From contig NZ_LYVO01000021.1 of assembly GCF_001984055.1 (NCBI RefSeq), positions 1-64,000 on the forward strand: DNA of 64,000 bases, given 5' to 3'. The stretch comes from Variovorax sp. KK3 (GTDB taxonomy: Bacteria > Pseudomonadota > Gammaproteobacteria > Burkholderiales > Burkholderiaceae_C). Each line of letters starts with the position of its first letter. Positions within the stretch are counted from its first letter, which is position 1. The translations under genes were made by a program, and so were the position numbers. The notes beneath the pieces were generated by a model. It did not search any database, was not told where the DNA came from, and saw only the letters and a program-made list of their open reading frames with translations. Shown one piece after another: positions 7,901 through 16,619 of the stretch.

Positions 7901-8809
7901 TCAGGCCTCGCGCGCGCATTCGATCATCAGGCCGCGCAGCCAGTCGTGTGCCGGCGAATGGTCGGTGCGTGCGTGCCACAGCATGCGCACGTCGAAGAGC
8001 GGCAGCTCCAGCGGCAGGTCGAAGGGCGCGACCGCGGCCATGCGCGTCATGCGCCGCGCCAGCCGTGCCGGCACGCTGGCCACCATGTCCGAGGTCTCGA
8101 GCATGAAGGGCAGCGCCAGGAAGCTGGGCTTGATCATCTGCACGCGGCGGCGCAGCCCGAAGGGCGCCAGGGCCTCGTCGATCTGCACGTTGTAGATCTG
8201 CGCCGCCACGGGCTCGATGGTCACGTGCGGCAGCGCGCAGTAGCCAGCCACGTCGAGCGGCTGCCGGTGCAGGGCGTGGCTGCCGGCTGCCAGCCCCAGA
8301 AAGCGGTCCGAGAACAGCTTGCGCCCCTTGAGGTAGTCGGGCGCGTTGGGAAAGTACGTGAGCGCCAGGTCCAGCTCGCCGGCCGCCATCATCTCGCCGA
8401 AGTGATGCGGGTTGGTCTGCAGCACGTGGAGCTTGACGCCCGGCGCTTCCTGGCGGATGCGCCGCATCACGGCCGGCATCATCAGCAGGTCGATGTAGTC
8501 GATGACGATCAGGCGGAAGGTGTGGCTGGCGGTGGCGGGGTCGAAGCGGGCCGGCTCGATCACCCGGTCGACCGCGGCGATGGCATCCTGCACGCGCGGC
8601 CACAGCAGCAGCGCCAGTTCGGTGGGCATGAGGCCGCTGCCCGAGCGCATCAGCAATTCGTCGCCGAACAACTCGCGCAGCCGTGCGAGCTGCGTGCTCA
8701 TGGTGGACTGGCTGATCTCCAGGCGTTCCGCCGCGCGCGTGACGTGGCGCTCGCGCAGCAGGGCGTCGAAGGCGCGCAGCAAATGCAGGTCGAGGTCCGG
8801 CAGCTTCAT
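7901..8809 (-). CDS. LysR-family transcriptional regulator (NodD-like subgroup)
   Basis: A 302-residue regulator starting MKLPDLDLHLLRAFDALL. An upstream ATG at 8935 would add 42 residues without family character, so 8809 is preferred. The helix-turn-helix includes VTRAAERLEISQSTMSTQL and the wing GDELLMRSGSGLMPT. The DLDLHLLRAFDALLRE opening and TPTE-like turn are typical of the NodD/LinR group, which often responds to aromatic compounds. It is divergent from the cupin gene at 8977 and the Bug receptor behind it. Those are its most likely targets, with the 167-base intergenic space holding the operator. Confidence 0.87.
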   Translation of the reverse strand: MKLPDLDLHLLRAFDALLRERHVTRAAERLEISQSTMSTQLARLRELFGDELLMRSGSGLMPTELALLLWPRVQDAIAAVDRVIEPARFDPATASHTFRLIVIDYIDLLMMPAVMRRIRQEAPGVKLHVLQTNPHHFGEMMAAGELDLALTYFPNAPDYLKGRKLFSDRFLGLAAGSHALHRQPLDVAGYCALPHVTIEPVAAQIYNVQIDEALAPFGLRRRVQMIKPSFLALPFMLETSDMVASVPARLARRMTRMAAVAPFDLPLELPLFDVRMLWHARTDHSPAHDWLRGLMIECAREA

Positions 8810-8976
8810 GGGACCGATCTTGCCGTGCGGCGCGGGCGATGGCGCGTTGGCCACCACGGGAAAACCCGCACGCGCCATCGAGAAGGCGATGGCGGGCATC
8901 GGCCGGCGCGATTGCCGCTGGCGGCATGCGTGCAAATACTCGGCGGCATCCGATTCAACCGAGACGAGACACCCCG

Positions 8977-9528
8977 ATGAGCATTCCAGAGATCCGCGTC
9001 ACCCGCGAAGAGATGCGCCAGCGCGTCGCCTACTTCAAGGACCTGAAAGGCTTCGACGGCGGCCTGCCCGACAGCCGCTACCCGAGCGCCGTGCGCAAGC
9101 TGTACAACGCCGTGGGCTTCCAGCCGCCCGAGGGCAAGGGCGGCGCCCAGGTGGTGTCGCCGGTGGGCGCACAGGCGGCCGAGAACGCGGCCATCCGCAT
9201 CAGCGAGGGCTTCAACCTGGGCTTCTGCGAGGCCAAGCCGGGCAACGGGCCGATGATGCACAACCACGACACCAACGAGACCTTCATGCCGCTGACCGGC
9301 CGCTGGCGCTGCGCCTGGGAGCTCGACGGCCGCGAGGAGCATTTCGACGTCGGGCCCTGGGACATCTGTTCCTTTCCGGCCGGCGTGAACCGCCGCTTCG
9401 AGAACATCACGCACGACGAACCCGGGCAGACGCACTTCCTGCTCTTCGTGATCGGCGGCAACGCGCCGGAAGCAGACTTCACCGAGAAGGCCAAGGCGAC
9501 GCTGCGCGAAGAAGGCTTCCTGGCCTGA
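8977..9528 (+). CDS. Cupin domain protein
   Basis: A 183-residue cytoplasmic protein with a single cupin barrel. The first cupin motif is seen as GPMMHNHDTNETFMPL, giving the metal-ligand spacing H-x-H-x4-E. The second motif is FDVGPWDICSFPAGVNRRF, where the usual His is replaced by Asn or Arg, so metal binding may rest on the first motif only. The C-terminus carries LLFVIGGNAPEAD. It is first in a pair with a Bug receptor 62 bases downstream and is divergent from a LysR regulator. The context suggests catabolism of a small carboxylate or aromatic compound. The substrate is unknown. Confidence 0.75.
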   Translation: MSIPEIRVTREEMRQRVAYFKDLKGFDGGLPDSRYPSAVRKLYNAVGFQPPEGKGGAQVVSPVGAQAAENAAIRISEGFNLGFCEAKPGNGPMMHNHDTNETFMPLTGRWRCAWELDGREEHFDVGPWDICSFPAGVNRRFENITHDEPGQTHFLLFVIGGNAPEADFTEKAKATLREEGFLA

Positions 9529-9590
9529 ACGCCAACACCCGACGCATGACACGACGCCGAAACGACGACGCAACAACGACGAGACATCCC

Positions 9591-10574
9591 ATGCCCCACG
9601 CCCTTTCACGCCGCGCCGCACTCACCCGCCTCGGCGCGGCCGCCCTCGCCACGGCCGCCCCCTCGATCTGGGCCCAGGGCCGCTGGCCCGAGAAGCCGAT
9701 CCGCATCGTCGTGCCCTTCGCGGCCGGCGTGTCGCCCGACGTGGTGGCGCGCATCGTCGGCGACCCGCTGGGCCGCGCGCTGGGCCAGCCGGTAGTGATC
9801 GACAACCGCGCCGGTGCGGCCGGCATCATCGGCGCCGAGGCCGCGGCCAAGAGCCCGGCCGACGGCTACACGCTGTTCATGACGGTCAACTCCATCATGG
9901 GCATCAACCCCAACGTCTACACCAAGCTGCCGTACGACACCTTCCGCGACTTCGCGCCGGTGACGCAGGTGGCGCTGGTGCCCTACGTGCTCATCACCGG
10001 CCCGAGCCAGCCCGACAAGGGCTTGAAGGACCTGATCGCCCGCGCCAAGGCCAAGCCGGGCTCGGTGGACTACGGCTCGCTGGGCATCGGCTCGGGCCCG
10101 CACGTGGTGATGGAGATGATGAACAACATGGCCGGCGTGCAGATGGTGCACGTGCCCTACAAGGGCAGTCCGCTGGCCGACGTGATGGCCGGCCAGATGC
10201 CGCTGGCCTTCGAGCCCGCCACCACCGCCGTGCCGCTGGTGAAAAGCGGCAAGCTGCGCGCGCTGGCCGTGACCAGCCCGAAGCGCAGCCCCTCGCTGCC
10301 CGAGGTGCCGGCGGTGGCCGAGGTGCTGCCCGGCTACGACGGCGACGGCTGGCAGGGCTTCTACGTGCCGGCCGGCACGCCGAAGGAGATCGTCGAGCGC
10401 TACAACACCGAGATCGTCAAGGTGCTGGCCTTGCCCGAAGTGAAAAACAAGCTGGTCGACCTGGGCCTGCAGCCGGTGGGAAACTCCGTCGAAGCCTTCG
10501 CCAAGGTGTCGCGCGACGAGTTCGACAAGTGGGGAAAGATCGCCAAGGCGAACCACATCCGCATCGATTCCTGA
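9591..10574 (+). CDS. Bug/TTT-family tripartite tricarboxylate receptor protein
   Basis: A periplasmic substrate-binding protein of 327 residues. The signal peptide has a twin-arginine look (SRRAALTRLG, cleavage near WAQG at 29). The mature protein opens with RWPEKPIRIVVPFAAGVSPD, a signature of the Bug family, followed by NRAGAAGIIGAEAAAKSPADGYTLF and, further on, HVPYKGSPLADVMAGQ. Bug proteins bind carboxylates, amino acids or aromatic acids in the periplasm. Most are orphan receptors with no TctAB permease nearby, as here. Pairing with the cupin and a divergent LysR gene suggests a shared substrate. Confidence 0.9.
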   Translation: MPHALSRRAALTRLGAAALATAAPSIWAQGRWPEKPIRIVVPFAAGVSPDVVARIVGDPLGRALGQPVVIDNRAGAAGIIGAEAAAKSPADGYTLFMTVNSIMGINPNVYTKLPYDTFRDFAPVTQVALVPYVLITGPSQPDKGLKDLIARAKAKPGSVDYGSLGIGSGPHVVMEMMNNMAGVQMVHVPYKGSPLADVMAGQMPLAFEPATTAVPLVKSGKLRALAVTSPKRSPSLPEVPAVAEVLPGYDGDGWQGFYVPAGTPKEIVERYNTEIVKVLALPEVKNKLVDLGLQPVGNSVEAFAKVSRDEFDKWGKIAKANHIRIDS

Positions 10575-10622
10575 GCGGGCCGCGGCCACGAAGCCGCCAC
10601 GGGCTTCGCTTAGGCTCGGGGC

Positions 10623-11972
10623 ATGCCTGCCCCTCCAGCCATGCCCGCCGTGCCCGCGCCCATCGGCTTTGCCGAAGCCTTTCGCTTCTGGCTCAAGCTC
10701 GGTTTCGTGAGCTTCGGCGGGCCGGCGGGGCAGATCGCGATCATGCATGCCGAGCTGGTGGAGCGCCGCCGCTGGATCAGCGAGGCGCGCTTCCTGCACG
10801 CGCTCAACTACTGCATGCTGCTGCCTGGCCCCGAGGCGCAGCAGCTCGCCACCTACATCGGCTGGCTCATGCACAAGACTTGGGGCGGCATCGTGGCCGG
10901 TGCGCTGTTCGTGCTGCCCTCGCTCTTCATCCTGGTGGGGCTGTCGTGGGTCTACCTGCGCTTCGGCGACGTGCCGGTGGTGGCGGGCATCTTCTACGGC
11001 ATCAAGCCGGCCGTCACCGCACTGGTGCTGCATGCGGCGCACCGCATCGGCACGCGCGCATTGAAGAACGGGTGGATGTGGGGCATCGCCGCCGCCGCCT
11101 TCGTGGCCATCTTCGCCTTGCAGGTGCCATTCCCGGCGATCGTGATCGCGGCGGCATTGGCCGGCTGGCTCGGCTCGCGCGTGGCGCCACAGCTGTTCGC
11201 GCCCGGTGGAAGCCACGGCGATGCGCAGAAGCGCTACGGGCCCGCGTTGATCGACGACGACACGCCCACGCCGCCGCATGCGCGCTTCACGCGCGGCCGC
11301 CTGGCGACCGTGCTGCTGGCCGGCCTGGCACTGTGGGGTTTGGCCATGGGCGCGCTCATGGCCGTGCAGGGATGGCACGCCACGCTCGCGCAGATGGGCT
11401 GGTTCTTCACCAAGGCCGCGCTGATGACATTCGGCGGCGCCTATGCGGTGCTGCCCTACGTGTACCAGGGCGCGGTCGAGCAGCACCGGTGGGTGACGGC
11501 CACGCAGATGATCGACGGCCTGGCCCTCGGCGAGACCACGCCCGGCCCGCTGATCATGGTGGTGGCCTTCGTCGGCTTCGTGGGCGGATGGGCGAAGCAG
11601 GTGCTCGGGCCCGAGGCGCTGTTCCTCGGCGGCGCGCTGGCGGCGGCGGTCGTGACCTTCTTCACCTTCCTGCCTTCATTCGTCTTCATCCTTGCGGGCG
11701 GGCCGCTGGTCGAGGCCACGCACGGCAGGCTGGGCTTCACCGCGCCGTTGACGGCGGTCACGGCGGCGGTGGTGGGCGTGATCCTGAACCTGGCCCTGTT
11801 CTTCGCGTACCACGTGCTGTGGCCGCAGGGCTTCGGGGGCAGCTTCGACGTGATCGCTGCGGTCATTGCCGCAAGCGCTGCCGTCGCGCTGTTCCGCTTC
11901 GGCATCGGCGTGCTGCCGTTGCTGGGCGGCTGCGCGGTGGTCGGACTCGCGGTCACGGTCCTGCTGCGCTGA
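10623..11972 (+). CDS. chrA: ChrA-family chromate transporter
   Basis: An inner-membrane protein of 449 residues with two homologous CHR domains. This is the long-chain ChrA architecture that arose by fusion of two short units. The first half carries KLGFVSFGGPAGQIAIMH and LPGPEAQQLATYIGW. The second half, from about residue 255, carries FFTKAALMTFGGAYAVLPY and GLALGETTPGPLIMVVAF. The family exports chromate, but many members have other or unknown anions as substrate. No chrB or chrF regulator is adjacent, so the role in chromate resistance is inferred only from the family. It is convergent with the lipoprotein gene seven bases downstream. Confidence 0.88.
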   Translation: MPAPPAMPAVPAPIGFAEAFRFWLKLGFVSFGGPAGQIAIMHAELVERRRWISEARFLHALNYCMLLPGPEAQQLATYIGWLMHKTWGGIVAGALFVLPSLFILVGLSWVYLRFGDVPVVAGIFYGIKPAVTALVLHAAHRIGTRALKNGWMWGIAAAAFVAIFALQVPFPAIVIAAALAGWLGSRVAPQLFAPGGSHGDAQKRYGPALIDDDTPTPPHARFTRGRLATVLLAGLALWGLAMGALMAVQGWHATLAQMGWFFTKAALMTFGGAYAVLPYVYQGAVEQHRWVTATQMIDGLALGETTPGPLIMVVAFVGFVGGWAKQVLGPEALFLGGALAAAVVTFFTFLPSFVFILAGGPLVEATHGRLGFTAPLTAVTAAVVGVILNLALFFAYHVLWPQGFGGSFDVIAAVIAASAAVALFRFGIGVLPLLGGCAVVGLAVTVLLR

Positions 11973-11978
11973 CGACGC

Positions 11979-12455
11979 TCACGCGTCTTCGGCGCTCGAA
12001 CTCACCGCCTGCTTTTCCGCCTGGCCGGACGCGAGGCACAGGCCCTGCAACTGCTGCACGTGCGACCGGAACGCGACGGCGTCCACCCACCGCCCCACGT
12101 CGACGCTGCCGACCTCCGGGTCGTTCACTGCGGGGCTCAGCGCCACGAGGTAGCGGCCCGTCAAAGGGCTGACGTCGAAGCGGACCTGCACCGACTGCAG
12201 CGCGATCTGCCACACGGGATGCCCGGAACCCTGGCCGGACCAGATCCGAAGATCGCAGGGCCCTTGCAGCGTTGCGCGGCGCTTCAGGCCATCGTCGGCG
12301 CCCGCCATGGTGCGGTCGAGCGCACGCAGGTGATCGGCAGCGCTCATCGACGTGACGCTGGGCACGTCCTCGGCGGTGTAGCCCTCGCAGCCGAGACTGC
12401 CGAATGCCAACAGGAGTGTGGCCGACAGGAGTTTCGCGTCACGTCGCCGCGGCAT
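11979..12455 (-). CDS. Putative lipoprotein of unknown function
   Basis: I do not recognise this 158-residue protein. The N-terminus [20 protein letters not shown] ends in a lipobox-like SLGC with Cys at about 23, so it is probably lipid-anchored in the cell envelope. The mature part is mixed alpha/beta in appearance. It has two further Cys, in PCDLRIW and GLCLAS, which could form a disulfide, and a [18 protein letters not shown] strand pair. The C-terminus is polar. It stands alone on the minus strand between chrA and the terC-type gene, divergent from the latter. Base composition matches the neighbours. Confidence 0.6.
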   Translation of the reverse strand: MPRRRDAKLLSATLLLAFGSLGCEGYTAEDVPSVTSMSAADHLRALDRTMAGADDGLKRRATLQGPCDLRIWSGQGSGHPVWQIALQSVQVRFDVSPLTGRYLVALSPAVNDPEVGSVDVGRWVDAVAFRSHVQQLQGLCLASGQAEKQAVSSSAEDA

Positions 12456-12610
12456 CAGGATGGCTTGAAAAGGTGGACCACTGCCGCATTCTCGCGATGC
12501 AGGTCGGCGCCGCCGCCTAACCAGGATGGCGCGTGTTGGCATTGTCTTGACCGCAGATGGCGGCTTGTAGACTCGCCCGCATGGACTCTTCCTCAGGGCC
12601 TCCCAGTACC

Positions 12611-12661
12611 AGGCTGGCCGCTCCGGCCAGCCTCGCCCCTCTCGCTTTCCTCGCTTCTTCC
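12611..12661 (+). promoter_or_regulatory. Leader hairpin plus polypyrimidine tract ahead of the terC-type gene
   Basis: A perfect ten-base stem, AGGCTGGCCG (12611-12620) and CGGCCAGCCT (12624-12633), has a three-base CTC loop. It is followed by 28 bases that are almost all C or T (12634-12661). It lies in the 276-base leader of the TerC-CBS-CorC gene, which has no visible Shine-Dalgarno sequence of its own. TerC-family genes such as alx and ykoY are often under yybP-ykoY riboswitch control, but I cannot recognise that consensus here. A different leader-based control is possible; a chance hairpin in GC-rich DNA is the alternative. Confidence 0.4.
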
Positions 12662-12731
12662 ATCTCGCCCTGGTCCGCCGGCGCGCCTCCGACGGCGCCG
12701 CAGACTGCCCAGCCACCGCGCGAGACTCCGC

Positions 12732-14303
12732 ATGCTTGAACTGCTCACGGACCCGGCCGCATGGGTCGGCCTGGTCACGCTGGTCGTGCTCGAGATCGTG
12801 CTGGGCATCGACAACCTGATCTTCATCGCGATCCTGGCCGAGAAGCTGCCGCCGCACCAGCGCGACAAGGCTCGCGTGCTGGGGCTGAGCCTGGCGCTGA
12901 TCATGCGGCTGGGCCTGCTGACGGCCATCTCGTGGCTGGTGACACTGACCACGCCCCTCTTCAGCGTGGCGGGCTTCGACTTCTCGGGCCGCGACCTGAT
13001 CCTGCTGTTCGGTGGCCTGTTCCTGCTGTTCAAGGCGACGACGGAGCTGCACGAACGGCTCGAAGGCGTGACGCACACGGCATCGAAGTCGACGGTGTAC
13101 GCGAGCTTCTCGCTGGTGGTGGCGCAGATCGTTGTGCTGGACGCGGTGTTCTCGCTCGACGCCGTCATCACCGCGGTCGGCATGGTCGACGAGCTGCCGG
13201 TGATGATGGCTGCGGTCGTGATCTCGATCGTGGTGATGCTGGTGGCATCGAAGCCGCTGACGCGCTTCGTCAACGCGCACCCGACCGTTGTCATCCTGTG
13301 CCTGAGCTTTCTGCTCACGATCGGCCTGAGCCTGGTGGCGGAAGGCCTGGGCTTCCACCTGCCCAAGGGCTATCTCTACGCTGCGATCGGCTTCTCGATC
13401 GTGATCGAGTTCTTCAACCAGTGGAGCCGCCGCAATCTGGCCCGGCACGAGGCGCGCCGCCCCTTGCGCGAGCGCACGGCCCAATCGGTGCTGCGCATGC
13501 TGGGCAACAGGCATCCGCTCGCGGACGGCGACGCGCCCGCGGACCCGCTGGCACCGGCCGACGCACCGGCCTTCGCGACGGAGGAGCGCAACATGGTCAG
13601 CGGCGTGCTGAGCCTTGCGGAACGCAGCGCGCGCTCGATCATGACGCCGCGCGCCGACATCTCGTGGGTCGACCTCGAAGAGGCGCCCGACGCGATTCGC
13701 CAGCAGTTGCTGGCGACGCCTCACAGCATGTTCCCGGTGGGCCGCGGTTCGCTCGACGACATCGCCGGCGTGGCGCGGGCCAAGGACCTGCTGGCCGCGC
13801 TGACGCAGCATGGCCGCATCGACGAAGCACGCGACCTGCGCAGCGCGATCTACGTGCCGGAGTCGACCACGGTCATCAACCTGATCGACAAGCTGCGCCA
13901 CGCACGCGGCCAGCTCGCGCTGGTGAACGACGAGTACGGCACGCTGAAGGGCGTTGTCACGCCGATCGACGTGCTGGAAGCCATCGCCGGGGAATTCCCG
14001 GACGAGGACGAGCGGCTCGAGATCGAGGCCACGGGCGATGGGCAATGGCGCGTCGCCGGCTCGGCCGACCTGCACCAGCTGCAGCTGGCGCTGGGCACCC
14101 ATGGCCTGGTGAGCGAGGACGACAGCTACACGTCGATCGCGGGGTTCCTGCTCGACAAGTTCGGGCAGCTGCCCGCGCAGGGCGCGCGGCTGGAGCACGA
14201 CGGGCTCGAGTTCGAGGTGGCCGAGGCCGACGACCAGCGCATCCGGACGATCGTGGTGCGCCGGCTGCCGCAAACCGAGAGCGCGATGGAACTGGCTGCC
14301 TGA
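12732..14303 (+). CDS. TerC-family membrane protein with CBS pair and CorC_HlyC domain
   Basis: A 523-residue inner-membrane protein. The TerC domain covers about residues 1-240, with the family signature [20 protein letters not shown] near the N-terminus. A second acidic membrane motif, [17 protein letters not shown], comes later. A linker follows, then a CBS pair (about 300-425, with [14 protein letters not shown] and [15 protein letters not shown]). The CorC_HlyC domain comes last (430-515, [19 protein letters not shown]). This matches E. coli YoaE/YegH. Characterised TerC proteins export manganese or load metals onto exoenzymes, so divalent metal transport is likely. The upstream leader is structured. 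Confidence 0.88.
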   Translation: MLELLTDPAAWVGLVTLVVLEIVLGIDNLIFIAILAEKLPPHQRDKARVLGLSLALIMRLGLLTAISWLVTLTTPLFSVAGFDFSGRDLILLFGGLFLLFKATTELHERLEGVTHTASKSTVYASFSLVVAQIVVLDAVFSLDAVITAVGMVDELPVMMAAVVISIVVMLVASKPLTRFVNAHPTVVILCLSFLLTIGLSLVAEGLGFHLPKGYLYAAIGFSIVIEFFNQWSRRNLARHEARRPLRERTAQSVLRMLGNRHPLADGDAPADPLAPADAPAFATEERNMVSGVLSLAERSARSIMTPRADISWVDLEEAPDAIRQQLLATPHSMFPVGRGSLDDIAGVARAKDLLAALTQHGRIDEARDLRSAIYVPESTTVINLIDKLRHARGQLALVNDEYGTLKGVVTPIDVLEAIAGEFPDEDERLEIEATGDGQWRVAGSADLHQLQLALGTHGLVSEDDSYTSIAGFLLDKFGQLPAQGARLEHDGLEFEVAEADDQRIRTIVVRRLPQTESAMELAA

Positions 14304-14317
14304 GCCGTTCTTCCGTC

Positions 14318-14338
14318 GTCGCTTGTCGCTTGTCGCTC
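14318..14338 (+). repeat. Three-copy 7-base tandem repeat
   Basis: GTCGCTT occurs twice head to tail, followed by a third copy GTCGCTC, in the 36-base space between the convergent terC-type and CoA-transferase genes. It looks like a slipped-strand repeat; no function is apparent. Confidence 0.6.
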
Positions 14339-14339
14339 G

Positions 14340-15536
14340 TCAGTCGCCGGCCAACGCGCCCTGTGCCTTCAGCGCGGCGATTTCGTCGTCGCCGTAGCCC
14401 ACCTCGCGCAGCAGCGCATCGCCGTGTTCGCTCAAGAGCGGCGGCTGCAGCCGGATGCCGGGCCGCTCGCCGGCCAGCGTGAAGGGCATCAGCGGCACCT
14501 TCGATTCGCTGCCGTCGTTCATGCGCACCGGCGCCAGACCACCGGTTTCGTTGAGGTGCGGGTCGTCGAAGAGATCCTGCGGCTTGGTGATGGGCGCGAA
14601 CGGCAGCTCGTTCTTCTCGAACACCGCAGCCAGCTCGGCAGCGCTGTGGCCGGCCAGGTGCGAGCGCAGCATGGGCATCATCCAGTCGCGTGCCAGCACG
14701 CGGTCGTTGTTGGTCTTCAGGCGCGGGTCGGCCAGCATGTCTTCGAGGCCGAATGCCTTGCAGAAGATGGTCCACTGCTTGTCGCTGACGGCGGCCAGGA
14801 AGATCTGCTCGCCGTCCTTGACGGTGAACACGTCGTACACCGCCCAGGCCGAAATGCGGCTGGGCATCGGGTCGGCCGCCTTGCCGGTGGCCGCGAACTG
14901 CATCATGTGCTGCGCCACCAGGAAGATGTTGTTCTCGAACAGCGCCGACTGCACTTCGCAGCCCTCGCCGGTCTGCTCGCGCTGGCGCAGCGCGGCCATC
15001 GCGCCGATGGCGCCGAACATGCCGCCCATGATGTCGTTCACGCTGGTGCCGGCGCGCAGCGGGTCGCCGATGCGGCCCGTCATGTAGGCCAGGCCGCCCA
15101 TCATCTGCACCACCTCGTCGAGCGCGGTGCGGTGGTCGTAGGGGCCGGGCAGAAAGCCCTTGTGGCTCACGTAGATGAGCTTCGGGTGCAGCTTTTTGAG
15201 GCTCTCGTAGTCCAGGCCCAGCTTCTTCATCGTGCCGGGCTTGAAGTTCTCGCTGACGATGTCGGCGGTGGCGATGAGGCGCAGCGCGGCCTGCACGCCC
15301 TCGGGCTTCTTGAGGTCGAGCGCGATGCTCTTCTTGTTGCGGTTGAAGGTGGGGAAGAAGCCCGCGCCCGAGCCCAGCAGGCGGCGGGTGGCGTCGCCGT
15401 CGATCGGCTCGACCTTGATGACTTCGGCGCCGAGGTCGCCCAGCAGCATGCCGCAGGTGGGGCCCATCACCATGTGGGTGAACTCGACGACGCGGATGCC
15501 TTCGTAGGGCAGTGGGGGTGAGGTGCGCTCTGGCAT
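14340..15536 (-). CDS. CaiB/BaiF family (class III) CoA-transferase
   Basis: A 398-residue cytosolic enzyme that moves CoA between organic acids. Family marks are the opening LPYEGIRVVEFTHMVMGPTC and GDLGAEVIKVEPIDGDATR, then NRNKKSIALDLKKPEG and DIVSENFKPGTMKKLGLDYE. The catalytic Asp is expected in this family just after the GSGVNDI-like segment, here SVNDIMGGMFGAIGAM. The start at 15536 is preferred over 15584 because AAGGAAAG lies four bases ahead. It is followed in the direction of transcription by the terC-type gene on the other strand. Upstream on the same strand are a Bug receptor and an aminotransferase. The acid used cannot be deduced. Confidence 0.9.
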   Translation of the reverse strand: MPERTSPPLPYEGIRVVEFTHMVMGPTCGMLLGDLGAEVIKVEPIDGDATRRLLGSGAGFFPTFNRNKKSIALDLKKPEGVQAALRLIATADIVSENFKPGTMKKLGLDYESLKKLHPKLIYVSHKGFLPGPYDHRTALDEVVQMMGGLAYMTGRIGDPLRAGTSVNDIMGGMFGAIGAMAALRQREQTGEGCEVQSALFENNIFLVAQHMMQFAATGKAADPMPSRISAWAVYDVFTVKDGEQIFLAAVSDKQWTIFCKAFGLEDMLADPRLKTNNDRVLARDWMMPMLRSHLAGHSAAELAAVFEKNELPFAPITKPQDLFDDPHLNETGGLAPVRMNDGSESKVPLMPFTLAGERPGIRLQPPLLSEHGDALLREVGYGDDEIAALKAQGALAGD

Positions 15537-15615
15537 GGGTCTTTCCTTGAATGAAGCCCGGGGCAGGCTGGCCCCGGACGTCATGCCGCAGATCGGCTCG
15601 CCAGGCAGCCCGCCC

Positions 15616-16569
15616 CTATTCGGCCTTGAAGCCGGAGGCCTTGATCGGCGCTTCCCAACGCTTCAGGTGGGCAGCCTGGATCGTAGCGAGCTCGAAGGGC
15701 CCCGCATGCGCGGGCACCAGGCCCAGGTTGAATATCTTGTCCTGCACGTCCTGCGCGCGCAGCGCGTCGGCCACCGCGCGGTCGAGCCGCTGCGTCAGCT
15801 CGGGCGGCAGGCCCGGCGGGCCGTACAGGCCGAAAAAGGCATCGGCCGAGACGTCGATGCCCGCTTCCTTGAGCGTGGGCACCTCCGGCAGGGCGCGATT
15901 GCGCTGCGTGCCGGTCATGGCCAGGATGCGCACCTTGCCGGCGCGATGGTGCTCGATGGTTTCGGAGGCGGTGTCGACCATCAGCGGCACCTGCCCGCCG
16001 ATCAGGTCCTGTGCAGCCGGTGCGCCGCCGCGGTAGGCCACGTGGGTCATCGGCACCTCGGCGGCCTGGGCCAGCAGTTGGCCGGCGAAGTGGGGCACGG
16101 TGCCGGCGCCCGAGGTGGCGTAGTTGGCCTTGCCCGGGTTGGCCTTCATCCAGGCGAGCACGGTCTTGAGGTCGCCCGGCACGGCACCGGGGCCGGCGGT
16201 GACGGCGAAGTCGAAGACGCAGGCCTGCGCGATCGGCGTGAAGTCCTTGGCGGTGTCGTAGCCCAGGTTCTGGTAGAGCCAGGGATGGATCACCATCGCG
16301 CCGCTGGGCGTGAACAGCAGCGTGCCGCCGTCCGGCGCAGCGCGCTTGAGCTCGGTCAACGCCAGCCTTCCTGCCGCACCGGGTTTGTTGTCGACGATGA
16401 CGTTCTGGCCGAGCGACATCCGCAGCTTGTCCGCCAGCAGGCGGGCCACCTGGTCGGCCGACCCGCCGGGTGGAAAGCCGACCAGGATGCGGGTGACGCG
16501 TTCCTGTGCGAAGCCGAAGGCGGGCGCCAGCGCGGCCGCGGCCAGGGCGGTGAAATGTCGGCGTTTCAT
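15616..16569 (-). CDS. Bug/TTT-family tripartite tricarboxylate receptor protein
   Basis: A periplasmic binding protein of 317 residues. The signal peptide MKRRHFTALAAAALAPAFGF is cleaved near FAQE. The mature start VTRILVGFPPGGSADQVARL is characteristic of Bug proteins, as are NKPGAAGRLALTELKRAAPDGGT and HVAYRGGAPAAQDLIGGQ. It lies 79 bases upstream of the CaiB-type CoA-transferase on the same strand. CaiB plus Bug pairs are frequent in Burkholderiales. They suggest uptake of a carboxylic acid followed by CoA activation, but the ligand is unknown and no membrane permease is present here. Confidence 0.9.
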   Translation of the reverse strand: MKRRHFTALAAAALAPAFGFAQERVTRILVGFPPGGSADQVARLLADKLRMSLGQNVIVDNKPGAAGRLALTELKRAAPDGGTLLFTPSGAMVIHPWLYQNLGYDTAKDFTPIAQACVFDFAVTAGPGAVPGDLKTVLAWMKANPGKANYATSGAGTVPHFAGQLLAQAAEVPMTHVAYRGGAPAAQDLIGGQVPLMVDTASETIEHHRAGKVRILAMTGTQRNRALPEVPTLKEAGIDVSADAFFGLYGPPGLPPELTQRLDRAVADALRAQDVQDKIFNLGLVPAHAGPFELATIQAAHLKRWEAPIKASGFKAE

Positions 16570-16619
16570 GCTGTCTCGTCTCCTTGTTGGTGATGGGTGT
16601 GGTCGAGCGATGGAAGCGC

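Noticed and set aside
12540-12575. Sigma-70 promoter TTGACC/TAGACT before the terC-type gene
   Set aside because: The spacing is 15 bases and both hexamers are poor, so it is not reported as a feature.
12540-12731. yybP-ykoY riboswitch before the terC-type gene
   Set aside because: The conserved GGGGAGUAG-like and CCUCCC-type elements could not be located; only a generic hairpin is seen.
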